Assembly: GCF_030682515.1 (NCBI RefSeq)
Contig: NZ_JAUXOD010000122.1
Span: 1 to 64,000, forward strand
Length of the DNA: 64,000 bases
From: Hoeflea sp.
Lineage (GTDB): Bacteria > Pseudomonadota > Alphaproteobacteria > Rhizobiales > Rhizobiaceae
Direction: 5' to 3'
The notes under the pieces are model-generated. The model was not told the DNA's origin and ran no database searches. It saw only the letters and a list, made by a program, of their open reading frames with translations. The translations under genes were made by a program, and so were the position numbers. Numbering within the stretch: position 1 is the stretch's first letter; every line of letters begins with the position of its first letter. Below are positions 8,877-18,012 of this stretch, piece after piece.

Positions 8877-10000
8877 GCACGAGCAGCGACATTCTGGTGA
8901 TTGGCGGCGGCATTGCCGGCATCAGCGCGGCGGCGCAAATGGCGGGGGATGTCACCGTGACCGTGCTCGAGGCCGAGCCGGTGATCGGCCATCATTCCTC
9001 CGGCCGGTCCGCGGCGATCTTCATCCGCAATTACGGCAACGCCACGCTGCGCGCGCTCAACGCTGCCTCGGCGCCGTTTCTGGCGTCACCGGAAGGCGTG
9101 TCCGACTCGAGCCTGCTGTCGCCGCGCGGCGAGCTGCTGGTGGCGACCGAGGAGGACATGGGCAAGTTCGAGGCCTATCTCGATGGCAGCGACGGGCTGG
9201 AGCGGCTGACGCTCGCCCAGGCGGTCGAACTGGTACCGATCCTGCGGCTTGACGCCATCGCCTCGGCCGCGATCGAATGGGATGCGCAGGACATCGATGT
9301 CGACCGCATGCTGCAGGGCTTTGCCCGCAAGCTGCGACGGCACGGCGGCAGCATCGTCACCGGAGCCCCGGTGCAGTCGATTACCCGCAGCGATGGCGTC
9401 TGGTCGGTGGCGACGCCTGCGGGAACCTTCACCGCCCCGGTGCTGATCAATGCCGCCGGCGGCTGGGCCGATGCTGTGGCGCAGATGGCCGGCGTCCGGA
9501 CTCTTGGCCTTCAACCGCTTCGCCGTTCGGCCGCGCTGATCCCCGCGCCCGACGGCCACGACATCACACGCTGGCCGCTCTTCGCCAATGCCGGCGACCA
9601 GTGGTACGCCAAGCCCGAGGCCGGCAAGCTGATGATCTCGCCCGCCGACGAGGACCCGGTCGACCCGCACGACGTCTGGGCCGACGACATGGTGATCGCC
9701 GAAGGGCTGCACCGCTACGAACAGGCCGTGACCGCGCCGGTCACCCGGGTCGAGCATTCCTGGGCCGGCATGCGCACCTTCGCCCCCGACCGGACACCGG
9801 TGGTGGGATTTTCGCCCGAGGACAACGGCTTCTTCTGGCTCGCGGGCCAGGGCGGCTACGGCATGCAGACGGCGCCGGCCCTGTCGCAACTGGCTGCAGA
9901 TTTGTGTCTGGGCCGGCTTTCCACCCTGCAGCCCGTCGTAATAGAAGCATTGAGCCCCGGGCGGGCGGCATTGAGTTTTCAACAAGGACAAAACACATGA
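8873..10000 (+). CDS. FAD-dependent oxidoreductase (DAO/glycine-D-amino acid oxidase family)
   Basis: N-terminal GGGIAGISAAAQMAGDVTVTVLEAE; C-terminal WAGMRTFAPDRTPVVGF and GFFWLAGQGGYGMQTAPALSQLAA. Confidence 0.9.
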   Translation: MSTSSDILVIGGGIAGISAAAQMAGDVTVTVLEAEPVIGHHSSGRSAAIFIRNYGNATLRALNAASAPFLASPEGVSDSSLLSPRGELLVATEEDMGKFEAYLDGSDGLERLTLAQAVELVPILRLDAIASAAIEWDAQDIDVDRMLQGFARKLRRHGGSIVTGAPVQSITRSDGVWSVATPAGTFTAPVLINAAGGWADAVAQMAGVRTLGLQPLRRSAALIPAPDGHDITRWPLFANAGDQWYAKPEAGKLMISPADEDPVDPHDVWADDMVIAEGLHRYEQAVTAPVTRVEHSWAGMRTFAPDRTPVVGFSPEDNGFFWLAGQGGYGMQTAPALSQLAADLCLGRLSTLQPVVIEALSPGRAALSFQQGQNT

Positions 10001-10344
10001 CAGACATCAAACGCATTGAAACCGGACCGCGCATGAGCCAGGCCGTCGTTCATGGCGGCCTCGTCTATCTCGCAGGCCAGGTCGGCGCCCCCGGCGCCAG
10101 CGTCACGGATCAGACCAAGGACATTCTCGCCACTATCGACCGGCTTCTCGCCTCCGTCGGCTCCGACAAGAGCAAGATCCTGCAGACCACGATCTGGATG
10201 GCCTCGATGGACGATTTCGCCGAGATGAACGCTGTCTGGGACGCCTGGGTGTCGCAGGGCAATGCGCCGGCGCGCGCCACCGGCGAAGCACGGCTCGCCA
10301 CGCCCGACTACAAGGTCGAGATCATCTGCATCGCGGCTCTCTGA
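9997..10344 (+). CDS. RidA family protein (YjgF/YER057c/UK114)
   Basis: VYLAGQVG, DQTKDILATIDRLLASVGSDKSKILQTTIWM, PARATGEARLATPDYKVEI; ATGA overlap with FAD gene. Confidence 0.92.
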   Translation: MTDIKRIETGPRMSQAVVHGGLVYLAGQVGAPGASVTDQTKDILATIDRLLASVGSDKSKILQTTIWMASMDDFAEMNAVWDAWVSQGNAPARATGEARLATPDYKVEIICIAAL

Positions 10345-10368
10345 GCCGACAGCAACGCTCGCAAACCC

Positions 10369-10400
10369 GTCCGGCCGCCTCTCCCGGGAGGCGGCCGGAC
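10369..10400. repeat. Perfect 13-bp-stem hairpin after ridA (possible terminator without U-tract)
   Basis: gtccggccgcctc-tcccgg-gaggcggccggac. Confidence 0.55.
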
Positions 10401-10579
10401 CCGTGCGATCTGCCGGTTTCCTGGCCGACTCGAGGCCCGAAATGCCCGGCCACACGCTTCGGAATCCGCAAAATTTCCCCCAAAAGTTTGATTTCTTGCG
10501 TCGGGATGACTAGATAATCCCTATCGTTTAGCGTTGCGCCTTGCCGCGATGCCTCTTTGTGCAGCCCCGGCTCAGTGCC

Positions 10580-10617
10580 GTTTCAGCCTGCGCGAACCAA
10601 TAATCGGGGACTGAAAC
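10580..10617 (+). promoter_or_regulatory. 5' leader inverted repeat GTTTCAG-N24-CTGAAAC ending 2 nt before the start codon of the NAGGN amidotransferase
   Basis: Perfect 7-bp arms; the looped region includes the GGGGA Shine-Dalgarno candidate. Confidence 0.4.
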
Positions 10618-10619
10618 TG

Positions 10620-12395
10620 ATGTGTGGAATTGCCGGAGAAATCCGTGTCGATGGTGCGTTTGCCGATACTCAAGCCGTTGCGCGCATGACCGACGCCATG
10701 GCTCCGCGGGGGCCGGATGGAAGCGGCATCATTGCCCAGGGCCGCGTCGCCTTCGGCCACCGGCGGCTCAAGATCATCGACCTGTCCGAGAAGGCGGCCC
10801 AGCCGATGATGGACGCTTCGCTCGGGCTCACCATCGTCTTCAACGGCTGCATCTACAATTATCCCGAACTGCGCGCAGAGCTGATCGCCGAAGGCTACGA
10901 CTTCTTCTCCCACGGCGACACCGAAGTCGTGCTCAGGGCCTATCACAAATGGGGCGAGGCCTGCGTCGAGCGCTTCCACGGCATGTTCGCCTTCGCCATC
11001 CATGAGCGCGACACTGGCGACGTGGTGCTGGCCCGCGACCGCTTCGGCATCAAGCCGCTCTATTATGCGCAGGATGCAAGCCGCATCCGATTCGCCTCCT
11101 TCCTGCCGGCGCTCCTGAAGGCCGGCGGCATCGACACCGGCATCGACCGCGAGGCGCTGCACACCTACATGAGCTTTCACGCCGTGGTGCCGCCGCCGCG
11201 CACCATCCTGAAGGGCGTTCGCAAGCTGGCCCCGGCCACCACAAGGCGCATTGCCTCGGATGGAACATCGACCGACCGTCTGTACTGGTCTCCGCCCTAT
11301 GAACGGCGGAGCGAGGACGTTGGCCTGACGCGCAATGACTGGCGCGATCGGGTGCACGACGCGCTGCGGCTCGCCGTGCGCCGCCGCATGGTGGCCGACG
11401 TCCCCGTCGGCGTACTCCTCTCGGGCGGCGTCGATTCGAGCCTCATCGTCGGGCTGCTGGCCGAGGAAGGCCAGAAGGACCTGATGACGTTTTCGATCGG
11501 CTTCGAGGAGGCCAATGGCGAGAAGGGCGACGAATTCGTCTATTCCGACCTGATCGCCAAGACCTTCAACACCGACCATCACAAGATCTTCGTGCCGTCC
11601 GCCGACCTGATCAGCCATCTGCCCGACACCATTGCCGCCATGTCGGAGCCGATGGTGTCCTACGACAATATCGGCTTCTTCCTGCTGAGCCGCGAGGTCT
11701 CCAAGCACATCAAGGTGGTGCAGTCCGGCCAGGGCGCCGACGAGGTGTTCGGCGGCTATCACTGGTATCCGCCGCTGGCCAAATCCAACGATGTCGTCGG
11801 TGATTATGCCAAGGGGTTCTTCGATCGCAGCCACGCGACTTTGAAAACCCAGCTTGGCGACCAGTGGATAGCCGACAGCGATGTGAGCCGCGCGCTGGTC
11901 AGCGAGCATCTGCTGGGCCCCGGCGCCGCCACCCCGGTCGACCGGGCGCTGAGACTCGATTCCCACGTCATGCTGGTCGATGATCCGGTCAAGCGGGTCG
12001 ACAACATGACGATGGCCTGGGGCCTCGAGGCACGCGTGCCGTTCCTCGATCACGAGCTGGTCGAGCTGGCCGCGACCATCCCGCCCGAGTTCAAGTTGAA
12101 CGACAACGGCAAGGGCGTGCTCAAAGATGCCGCGCGTCTGGTCGTGCCGCACGAGGTGATCGACAGAAAGAAGGGCTATTTCCCGGTGCCGCAGCTCAAA
12201 TATATCCAGGGCGAGTATCTCGACATGGTCAAGGATTCGCTCGGCTCCCAGGCCGCCCGCGAGCGCGGCCTGTTCAGGCAGGACTATCTCGACACGCTGT
12301 TCGCCGATCCTGCAAGCCACATCACGCCGCTGCGCGGATCGGAACTGTGGCAGGTGGCGCTTCTCGAAATGTGGCTTCAGACCCACGGAGTGTGA
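10620..12395 (+). CDS. N-acetylglutaminylglutamine amidotransferase (asparagine synthase-like)
   Basis: MCGIAGEI Ntn-GATase N-terminus; VPVGVLLSGGVDSSLIVGLL synthase domain; adjacent to the two other NAGGN-trio genes; ATG at 10620. Confidence 0.9.
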   Translation: MCGIAGEIRVDGAFADTQAVARMTDAMAPRGPDGSGIIAQGRVAFGHRRLKIIDLSEKAAQPMMDASLGLTIVFNGCIYNYPELRAELIAEGYDFFSHGDTEVVLRAYHKWGEACVERFHGMFAFAIHERDTGDVVLARDRFGIKPLYYAQDASRIRFASFLPALLKAGGIDTGIDREALHTYMSFHAVVPPPRTILKGVRKLAPATTRRIASDGTSTDRLYWSPPYERRSEDVGLTRNDWRDRVHDALRLAVRRRMVADVPVGVLLSGGVDSSLIVGLLAEEGQKDLMTFSIGFEEANGEKGDEFVYSDLIAKTFNTDHHKIFVPSADLISHLPDTIAAMSEPMVSYDNIGFFLLSREVSKHIKVVQSGQGADEVFGGYHWYPPLAKSNDVVGDYAKGFFDRSHATLKTQLGDQWIADSDVSRALVSEHLLGPGAATPVDRALRLDSHVMLVDDPVKRVDNMTMAWGLEARVPFLDHELVELAATIPPEFKLNDNGKGVLKDAARLVVPHEVIDRKKGYFPVPQLKYIQGEYLDMVKDSLGSQAARERGLFRQDYLDTLFADPASHITPLRGSELWQVALLEMWLQTHGV

Positions 12396-12402
12396 GACCG
12401 TC

Positions 12403-14250
12403 ATGACGGACAAGACCAAGGACGGGACGAGGAGCGGCGCGCGCGAGCGCCAGGGGCGCGACGCCTTTGCGCATCGGCTTATCCGCATGCGCGAGCAGGG
12501 CTTGAAGCCGCCGGTCCCGCCCCATGGCGAGGAAGCGGCGCGAATGACGAAGGAAGTCGCGCTCGATTGCGGCTGGGGCCGACTGGTCTTCGCCCAGACC
12601 TTCGACAATCCCGAGGCGATGGTGTCTGCTCTGAGCAGTGAACAGCCGGACCGGCGCGACATCGCCGTCTATGTGCGCGACCCGCACGTGCTCCTGGCCA
12701 ACGCGCCGCAGGAGCTGTTTCTCGATCCCTCGCACACCTTCCGGCTCGACCTGTCGCGCTACCGCGCCTCGCGCAAGTCGCCGAAGGGCTTCTTCATCAG
12801 GCGCCTGACCTCGCAGTCCGATGCCGACGCGATCAACCGCATTTATGCGGCGCGACAGATGGTTCCGGTGCCGCCGGAGTTCTTCTGGTCGAAACGCGAT
12901 GCGCGCTCGATCATCTATTTCGTGGCCGAGGACGAGCAGACCGGGGAAATCCTTGGCACCGTCACCGGCGTTGACCACATGCGCGCCTTCAACGATCCCG
13001 AGCAGGGAGCCTCGCTGTGGTGCCTGGCCGTCGATCCCGCGGCCCGGCATCCCGGCATCGGCGAGGCGCTGGTCCGGCGCCTGGCCGAGTATTTCACGCC
13101 CCGCCGCGCAGCCTTTCTCGATCTTTCGGTATTGCATCACAACGAACAGGCGATCGCGCTTTACGAAAAGCTCGGCTTCCAGCGCGTCTCGTTCTTCTCG
13201 GTCAAGCGCAAGAATCCGATCAACGAGGGTCTCTACACCGGGCCCGAGACCGATGCCGCCTTCAATCCCTATGCGGCGATCATCGTCAAGGAAGCCCGGC
13301 GCAGGGGCATCCGCGTCGAGCCGGTCGATGCCGAGGCCGGCTATTTCCGCCTGACCCAGGGCGGCCGCACGGTGCTGTGCCGCGAGAGCCTCACCGAGCT
13401 CACCTCCGCCGTGGCAATGTCGATCTGCGATGACAAGGCGATGACCCGGCGCCTGGTGTCGGCCGCCGGCGTCCGGGTTCCGGCCCAGCTCGATGGCAAT
13501 GGCAGTCCAGGCGAGATCGCCGACTTCGTCCGGCGCTGCGGCCGCATCGTCGTCAAGCCGGCCCGCGGCGAGCAGGGCAGGGGTATCTCGGTCGGCGTCT
13601 CCGATCCTGAGGACGTCAAAGCGGCGATCGAGGCCGCGAGGACCGTGTCCGAAACGGTGCTGCTGGAAGACTACATCGAGGGCGAGGACCTGCGGCTCGT
13701 TGTCATCAACTACCGCGTGGTGGCCGCCGCCATCCGCCGTCCGCCGTCAATCGTGGGCGACGGAGAGCGCACGGTGAGGCAGCTGATCGAGGCGCAGAGC
13801 CGGCGCAGGGCCTCGGCCACGGGCGGCGAGTCGCGCATCCCGCTCGATGCCGAGACCGAGCGCACCGTGCGCGAGGCGGGCTACGGCCTCGATGACGTGC
13901 TGCCGGCGGAGACGGAGATTTCCGTCCGCAAGACCGCCAATCTGCACACCGGCGGCACCATCCACGATGTCACCGACATCGTTGACACGACGCTGGTCGA
14001 TGCGGCGATCGCGGCTGCGCGCGCCATCGACATTCCGGTCACCGGCATCGACCTGATGGTGAAGTCGCCGAGCCTGCCGGACTATGCCTTCATCGAGGCC
14101 AATGAACGGCCCGGGCTTGCCAACCACGAACCGCAGCCCACGGCGGAACGGTTCATCGACCTGCTGTTTCCCCTGTCGATGCCTGCGGCCGCGCGCCAGA
14201 CATTTCAGAAGGAACGTGAGGGGCACAAGGAACGCGAAGGAGGCAACTAG
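12403..14250 (+). CDS. N-acetylglutaminylglutamine synthetase (GNAT + ATP-grasp fusion)
   Basis: GNAT-like LWCLAVDPAARHPGIGEALVRRLAEYF and LSVLHHNEQAIALYEKLGFQR, then ATP-grasp RRCGRIVVKPARGEQGRGISVGV and TGIDLMVKSPSLPDYAFIEANERPGLANHEPQPTAERFID. Confidence 0.9.
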   Translation: MTDKTKDGTRSGARERQGRDAFAHRLIRMREQGLKPPVPPHGEEAARMTKEVALDCGWGRLVFAQTFDNPEAMVSALSSEQPDRRDIAVYVRDPHVLLANAPQELFLDPSHTFRLDLSRYRASRKSPKGFFIRRLTSQSDADAINRIYAARQMVPVPPEFFWSKRDARSIIYFVAEDEQTGEILGTVTGVDHMRAFNDPEQGASLWCLAVDPAARHPGIGEALVRRLAEYFTPRRAAFLDLSVLHHNEQAIALYEKLGFQRVSFFSVKRKNPINEGLYTGPETDAAFNPYAAIIVKEARRRGIRVEPVDAEAGYFRLTQGGRTVLCRESLTELTSAVAMSICDDKAMTRRLVSAAGVRVPAQLDGNGSPGEIADFVRRCGRIVVKPARGEQGRGISVGVSDPEDVKAAIEAARTVSETVLLEDYIEGEDLRLVVINYRVVAAAIRRPPSIVGDGERTVRQLIEAQSRRRASATGGESRIPLDAETERTVREAGYGLDDVLPAETEISVRKTANLHTGGTIHDVTDIVDTTLVDAAIAAARAIDIPVTGIDLMVKSPSLPDYAFIEANERPGLANHEPQPTAERFIDLLFPLSMPAAARQTFQKEREGHKEREGGN

Positions 14251-15413
14251 TGTCACGCCTGGCCATCGACCACGAGTACATGCTCCGGATCCTGGAGAAG
14301 CTGCTCAGGATTCCAAGCCCGACCGGCTACACCGACACTATCGTGCGCTGTGTCACCGAGGAACTTGAACGCCAGGGCCTGACGGTGGAGCTGACGCGGC
14401 GCGGCGCGATCCGCGCCATCCGCCCCGGCAAGCGCGCGGAGGGGGCGCGCGCCATCGTCTCCCATCTCGATACGCTCGGCGCCCAGGTCAAGCAGCTCAA
14501 GGACAATGGCCGGCTCGAGCTGGTGCCGATCGGCCACTGGTCGGCCCGCTTCGCCGAGGGCGCACGGGCGACGGTGTTCGCCGACAGCGGCACCTATCGC
14601 GGCACCATCCTGCCGCTCAAGGCCTCGGGCCACACCTTCAACGACGAGGTCGACACCGCGCCCGTCGGCTGGCAGCATGTGGAACTGCGCATCGACGCGC
14701 TGTCGCGCAACAGGGCCGACATCCATCGCCTCGGCATCGAGATCGGCGACATCATCGCCATCGATCCGCAGCCCGAATTCCTCGACAACGGCTTCATCGT
14801 CTCGCGCCACCTCGACGACAAGGCCGGCGTCGCCGTGATGCTGGCGGCGCTGAAGGCACTACAGGACGAGGGCGCCGTCACCCCCGTCGACATCCATTTC
14901 CTCTTCACCATTGCCGAGGAAGTGGGTGTCGGCGCCTCCTCCGTGCTCAGCCACGATGTCGCCTCCATGCTCGCGGTCGACAACGGCACGACGGCGCCCG
15001 GACAGAATTCCGACGAGTTCGGCGTCACCATCGCCATGGCCGACCAGACCGGGCCGTTCGACTACCATCTCGCCCGCAAACTCGTGAATTTGTGCAAGGA
15101 CAACGAGATCCGCTACCAGAAGGACGTGTTCCGTTACTACCGGTCGGATTCGGCCAGCGCGATCGAGGCGGGCGCCGATGTGCGCACGGCGCTGATCACC
15201 TTCGGCGTCGACGCCTCGCACGGCTACGAGCGCATCCACACCCATGCGCTGCGCTCGCTCGCCGAGCTCATCACTGCCTATGCCGTGAGCCCGGTGGTGA
15301 TCAAGCGCGACTTCAAGGAAACCTCGGGCGTCAAGGGCTTCACTCGCCAGCCGGCAGGCGAGGCCGAGCAGGACCTGTCTCCGGTGATCGCCGACGAGGC
15401 CCTGGGCGACTAG
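14250..15413 (+). CDS. Osmoprotectant NAGGN system M42 family peptidase/hydrolase
   Basis: M42 features AIVSHLDTLGAQVKQLK, SRHLDDKAGVAVMLAAL, FTIAEEVGVGASS; third member of the NAGGN trio; GTG start overlapping previous stop. Confidence 0.88.
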   Translation: MSRLAIDHEYMLRILEKLLRIPSPTGYTDTIVRCVTEELERQGLTVELTRRGAIRAIRPGKRAEGARAIVSHLDTLGAQVKQLKDNGRLELVPIGHWSARFAEGARATVFADSGTYRGTILPLKASGHTFNDEVDTAPVGWQHVELRIDALSRNRADIHRLGIEIGDIIAIDPQPEFLDNGFIVSRHLDDKAGVAVMLAALKALQDEGAVTPVDIHFLFTIAEEVGVGASSVLSHDVASMLAVDNGTTAPGQNSDEFGVTIAMADQTGPFDYHLARKLVNLCKDNEIRYQKDVFRYYRSDSASAIEAGADVRTALITFGVDASHGYERIHTHALRSLAELITAYAVSPVVIKRDFKETSGVKGFTRQPAGEAEQDLSPVIADEALGD

Positions 15414-15416
15414 CCG

Positions 15417-16280
15417 TCACGGCCGATTCCACCGCGCCTGGGGAACGCCCCTAACACTGTCGTCGTCGAAAGTCAGGAAGGCGAGGCGGCCGCCCTGGCC
15501 GCCGTCGCGCTTGGAGGTCACGACGATCCTGTCGCAGCGCGCGCCATGGAAGGCGAGTTTCGTCGGGTGCATGACGGGCAGGGCGACATCGAAGAGATGC
15601 GTTGCCTCGGGCGAGAACACGCTGAGCGCCGCGCCATCGACGGCGGCGATCCAGTAGCGGCCCACAGCATCGAGCGCCGCACCGTCGGGCCGGCCGGCCA
15701 TGGCCGTCATGTCGGCGAACAGGACCGGTTGATCCGCCATCGCGCTTCCCGGATCGAGCGCCGCCGTCCAGATGCGCTGCACGTCCGGGTGGGAGTCCGA
15801 GTAGTAGAGCCTTAGGCGTGCCGCGTCGACGCCCATTCCGTTGGGGATGGTCAGCCCGTCGATGACCGGCGTCAGCGTCAGGCCGGCGTCCACGCGCCAG
15901 ATCGCGCCCGCGCCGCGGGTGAGATCGAGCGGCATGGTCGAGACCCACAAGGTGCCGCCCGGGTCGACGGTCGCATCGTTGAAGCGATGGCCGCCGCGGG
16001 TCTGATCGAGCATCCTCGTGAGCGCTCCGGTCTGCGGCTCAAAGCCGAACAGGCCGGTTTCCATGCCGATCACCGGACGACCCGCACCGTCAAGCACCAC
16101 GAAACCCGGCTCTTCCGGCATCTCCCAGGAGATCGTCTCGCCGCTGTCGATCACGGACCGGCAGAGCCTGCGTCCGGTGATGTCGACCCACCAGACAAGG
16201 CCTGCCGCCTCGTCGACAGCCGGGCTTTCGCCGAGTTCCGCCGTGGTGCCTGAACTGAAACGGGCAGGGCTCTGGCTCAT
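15417..16280 (-). CDS. SMP-30/gluconolactonase/LRE family protein
   Basis: LGESPAVDEAAGLVWWVDI, HRFNDATVDPGGTLWVSTM, PNGMGVDAARLRLYYSDSHPDVQRIW, GRPDGAALDAVGRYWIA. Confidence 0.92.
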   Translation of the reverse strand: MSQSPARFSSGTTAELGESPAVDEAAGLVWWVDITGRRLCRSVIDSGETISWEMPEEPGFVVLDGAGRPVIGMETGLFGFEPQTGALTRMLDQTRGGHRFNDATVDPGGTLWVSTMPLDLTRGAGAIWRVDAGLTLTPVIDGLTIPNGMGVDAARLRLYYSDSHPDVQRIWTAALDPGSAMADQPVLFADMTAMAGRPDGAALDAVGRYWIAAVDGAALSVFSPEATHLFDVALPVMHPTKLAFHGARCDRIVVTSKRDGGQGGRLAFLTFDDDSVRGVPQARWNRP

Positions 16281-16340
16281 GGGATGTCGTCGCACCTTCC
16301 GGGGTGGTCCTTGCTTTCGAAGTGGCAGTCTAGATCGAAC

Positions 16341-16370
16341 TTGACAACGAGGAAAATATCCAATTAATAC
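16341..16370 (+). promoter_or_regulatory. Sigma70-like promoter for TRAP operon
   Basis: TTGACA at 16341 and TTAATA/TAATAC at 16364-16370, 17-18 bp spacing, upstream of the dctP-like gene. Confidence 0.55.
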
Positions 16371-16394
16371 ACTAGTGCAACTAATATTTTAGTT
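16370..16394. promoter_or_regulatory. Operator-like palindromes overlapping the TRAP promoter
   Basis: CACTAGTG (16370-16377) followed by AACTAA-TATT-TTAGTT (16379-16394). Confidence 0.45.
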
Positions 16395-16428
16395 GGGTTA
16401 CGCTCAAATGAATTCGGGAGGATATCAA

Positions 16429-17409
16429 ATGAAAATGACGAGTGGTGCGCTCGGCCTCTGTGTGGCCGCGGCGCTGTCGCTGGGACTGGCCCTGCCGTCC
16501 CATGCCGAGGTGACGCTGAAGATCGGGACCGTGCTGGCGCCCGAGGATCCGATGGGCCAGGGCCTCGAGAAATTCAAGACCGATGTCGAGACCGCCACAT
16601 CGGGCGCGGTTAAGATCGAGGTCTTTCACAGCTCGCAACTGGGCGACACCACCGAGATGATCGACCAGGCCCGCGCCGGCGCCAGCGTCGGCACCATCAC
16701 CGATGTCGCGCGTCTGTCGAGCTTCGTGCCGTCGCTGGCCATCATGTCGGCGCCGTTCCTGTTCGACACCTATGACCAGGCCGACACATTCTCGCTGTCG
16801 CAGGAATATCTCGGCTGGGGCGACGAGCTCAAGGAAAAGTCCGGTCTCGTGATGCTGGCGTCCAACTGGTACCAGGGCCCGCGCCACCTGCTCACGCAGA
16901 AGCCGATCGCGGCTCCCGCCGATCTTGCCGGGATCCGCATGCGCACCATCGGCGCGCCGATCTGGATCGAGACGATCAAGGCCATGGGCGCCGAGCCCAC
17001 GCCGATGGCCTGGGGCGAAGTCTACTCAGCCCTGCAGCTGGGCGCCCTTGACGCGGCCGAAGCCCAGCCGACGGCGATTACCGGCGCCAAGCTGTTCGAG
17101 GTGGTCAAGAACGTCACCAAGACCGGCCACATCCAGCTTGTCACTGCGCTGGTGGTCTCGGCCGAGGCCTGGGACAAGATCGCGCCCGAAAACCAGAAGC
17201 TCGTCCGCGACCTGGCGGTGGACTCCGGCCGCTACGCGTCCGATCTCACCATCAAGCTCGGCGCGGAATCGCTTGACAAGGTGGCGGCGTCCGGCGTGGC
17301 CGTGAGCGATGTCGACCTGGCGCCGTTCAAGGACGCGGTGAAGGGGGTCTATGCCACCCTCAACCTCGAGAACGAAGCCAGGATCGTGGATCAGGTTCTC
17401 GGGCGCTAA
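16429..17409 (+). CDS. TRAP transporter substrate-binding protein (DctP family)
   Basis: Signal peptide; LKIGTVLAPEDPMGQGLEKFKTDVE; WYQGPRHLLTQKPIAAPADLAGIRMRTIGAPIW; GEVYSALQLGALDAAEAQP. Confidence 0.92.
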   Translation: MKMTSGALGLCVAAALSLGLALPSHAEVTLKIGTVLAPEDPMGQGLEKFKTDVETATSGAVKIEVFHSSQLGDTTEMIDQARAGASVGTITDVARLSSFVPSLAIMSAPFLFDTYDQADTFSLSQEYLGWGDELKEKSGLVMLASNWYQGPRHLLTQKPIAAPADLAGIRMRTIGAPIWIETIKAMGAEPTPMAWGEVYSALQLGALDAAEAQPTAITGAKLFEVVKNVTKTGHIQLVTALVVSAEAWDKIAPENQKLVRDLAVDSGRYASDLTIKLGAESLDKVAASGVAVSDVDLAPFKDAVKGVYATLNLENEARIVDQVLGR

Positions 17410-17410
17410 A

Positions 17411-17506
17411 ACGCGTCGCAACTCTATGGAACCGGGCGACGCGCTTTATCTTTTAATTCTGCATGTCGTTATCGCAAAATCGCTGCGCACTTTTGCGCGA
17501 CATGCA
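17411..17506. repeat. RIME-like mosaic of two palindromes in TRAP operon intergenic region (first also terminator-like)
   Basis: CGCGTCGC(17412)...GCGACGCG(17443)+ctttatctttt, then TGCATGTCG(17460)-ttat-CGCAAAA...TTTTGCG-CGACATGCA(17506). Confidence 0.65.
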
Positions 17507-17559
17507 CCAGCGCGCCCGGGCCACCTTTTCCACACTCAGGACCTCACAGGAACACACCC

Positions 17560-17997
17560 ATGTTGAGACGGATCGAGTTTGCATCCGCTTCGCTGCTGCT
17601 GGCGGGCATCGTCTTGCTGGTCGGCGGCGGATCCGTTGCCCGCGGCTTCGGTTGGCCGCTGATCTGGTCGGTGGAAATCGCCCAGCTGATGTTCCTCTGG
17701 CTCTGCGTGCTCGCCATCGATCTGGCCATGCAGGACGAGCGGCATTTCGGCCTCTCGATCCTCCTCGACAATGTGCCGCCGCGGCTGCGCAAGCTGATCG
17801 AGGGCGCCAATATCGTCATCATGATCGGCCTCCTCGTCTTCCTGCTCTTCTATGCCTGGAAGAATGTGATCCTGATGCATCCCCGCCTGGATGGCGCCCT
17901 GCAGATGCCGGGCTCGATCTTTCATGCCTCGATGGTTCTCGGCTTCGCGCTTCTGGTGCGCACGCTCGCAGCCAAGCTCATCAAACTTACGCGATAA
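17560..17997 (+). CDS. TRAP transporter small permease (DctQ family)
   Basis: Four TM segments; WSVEIAQLMFLWLCVLAIDLAMQDERHFGLSIL; between dctP- and dctM-like genes. Confidence 0.88.
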   Translation: MLRRIEFASASLLLAGIVLLVGGGSVARGFGWPLIWSVEIAQLMFLWLCVLAIDLAMQDERHFGLSILLDNVPPRLRKLIEGANIVIMIGLLVFLLFYAWKNVILMHPRLDGALQMPGSIFHASMVLGFALLVRTLAAKLIKLTR

Positions 17998-18012
17998 CGG
18001 GCGGGACACATC

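Noticed and set aside
10572-12662. 696-aa minus-strand ORF opposite the NAGGN amidotransferase
   Set aside because: Antisense shadow ORF overlapping a strongly conserved gene.
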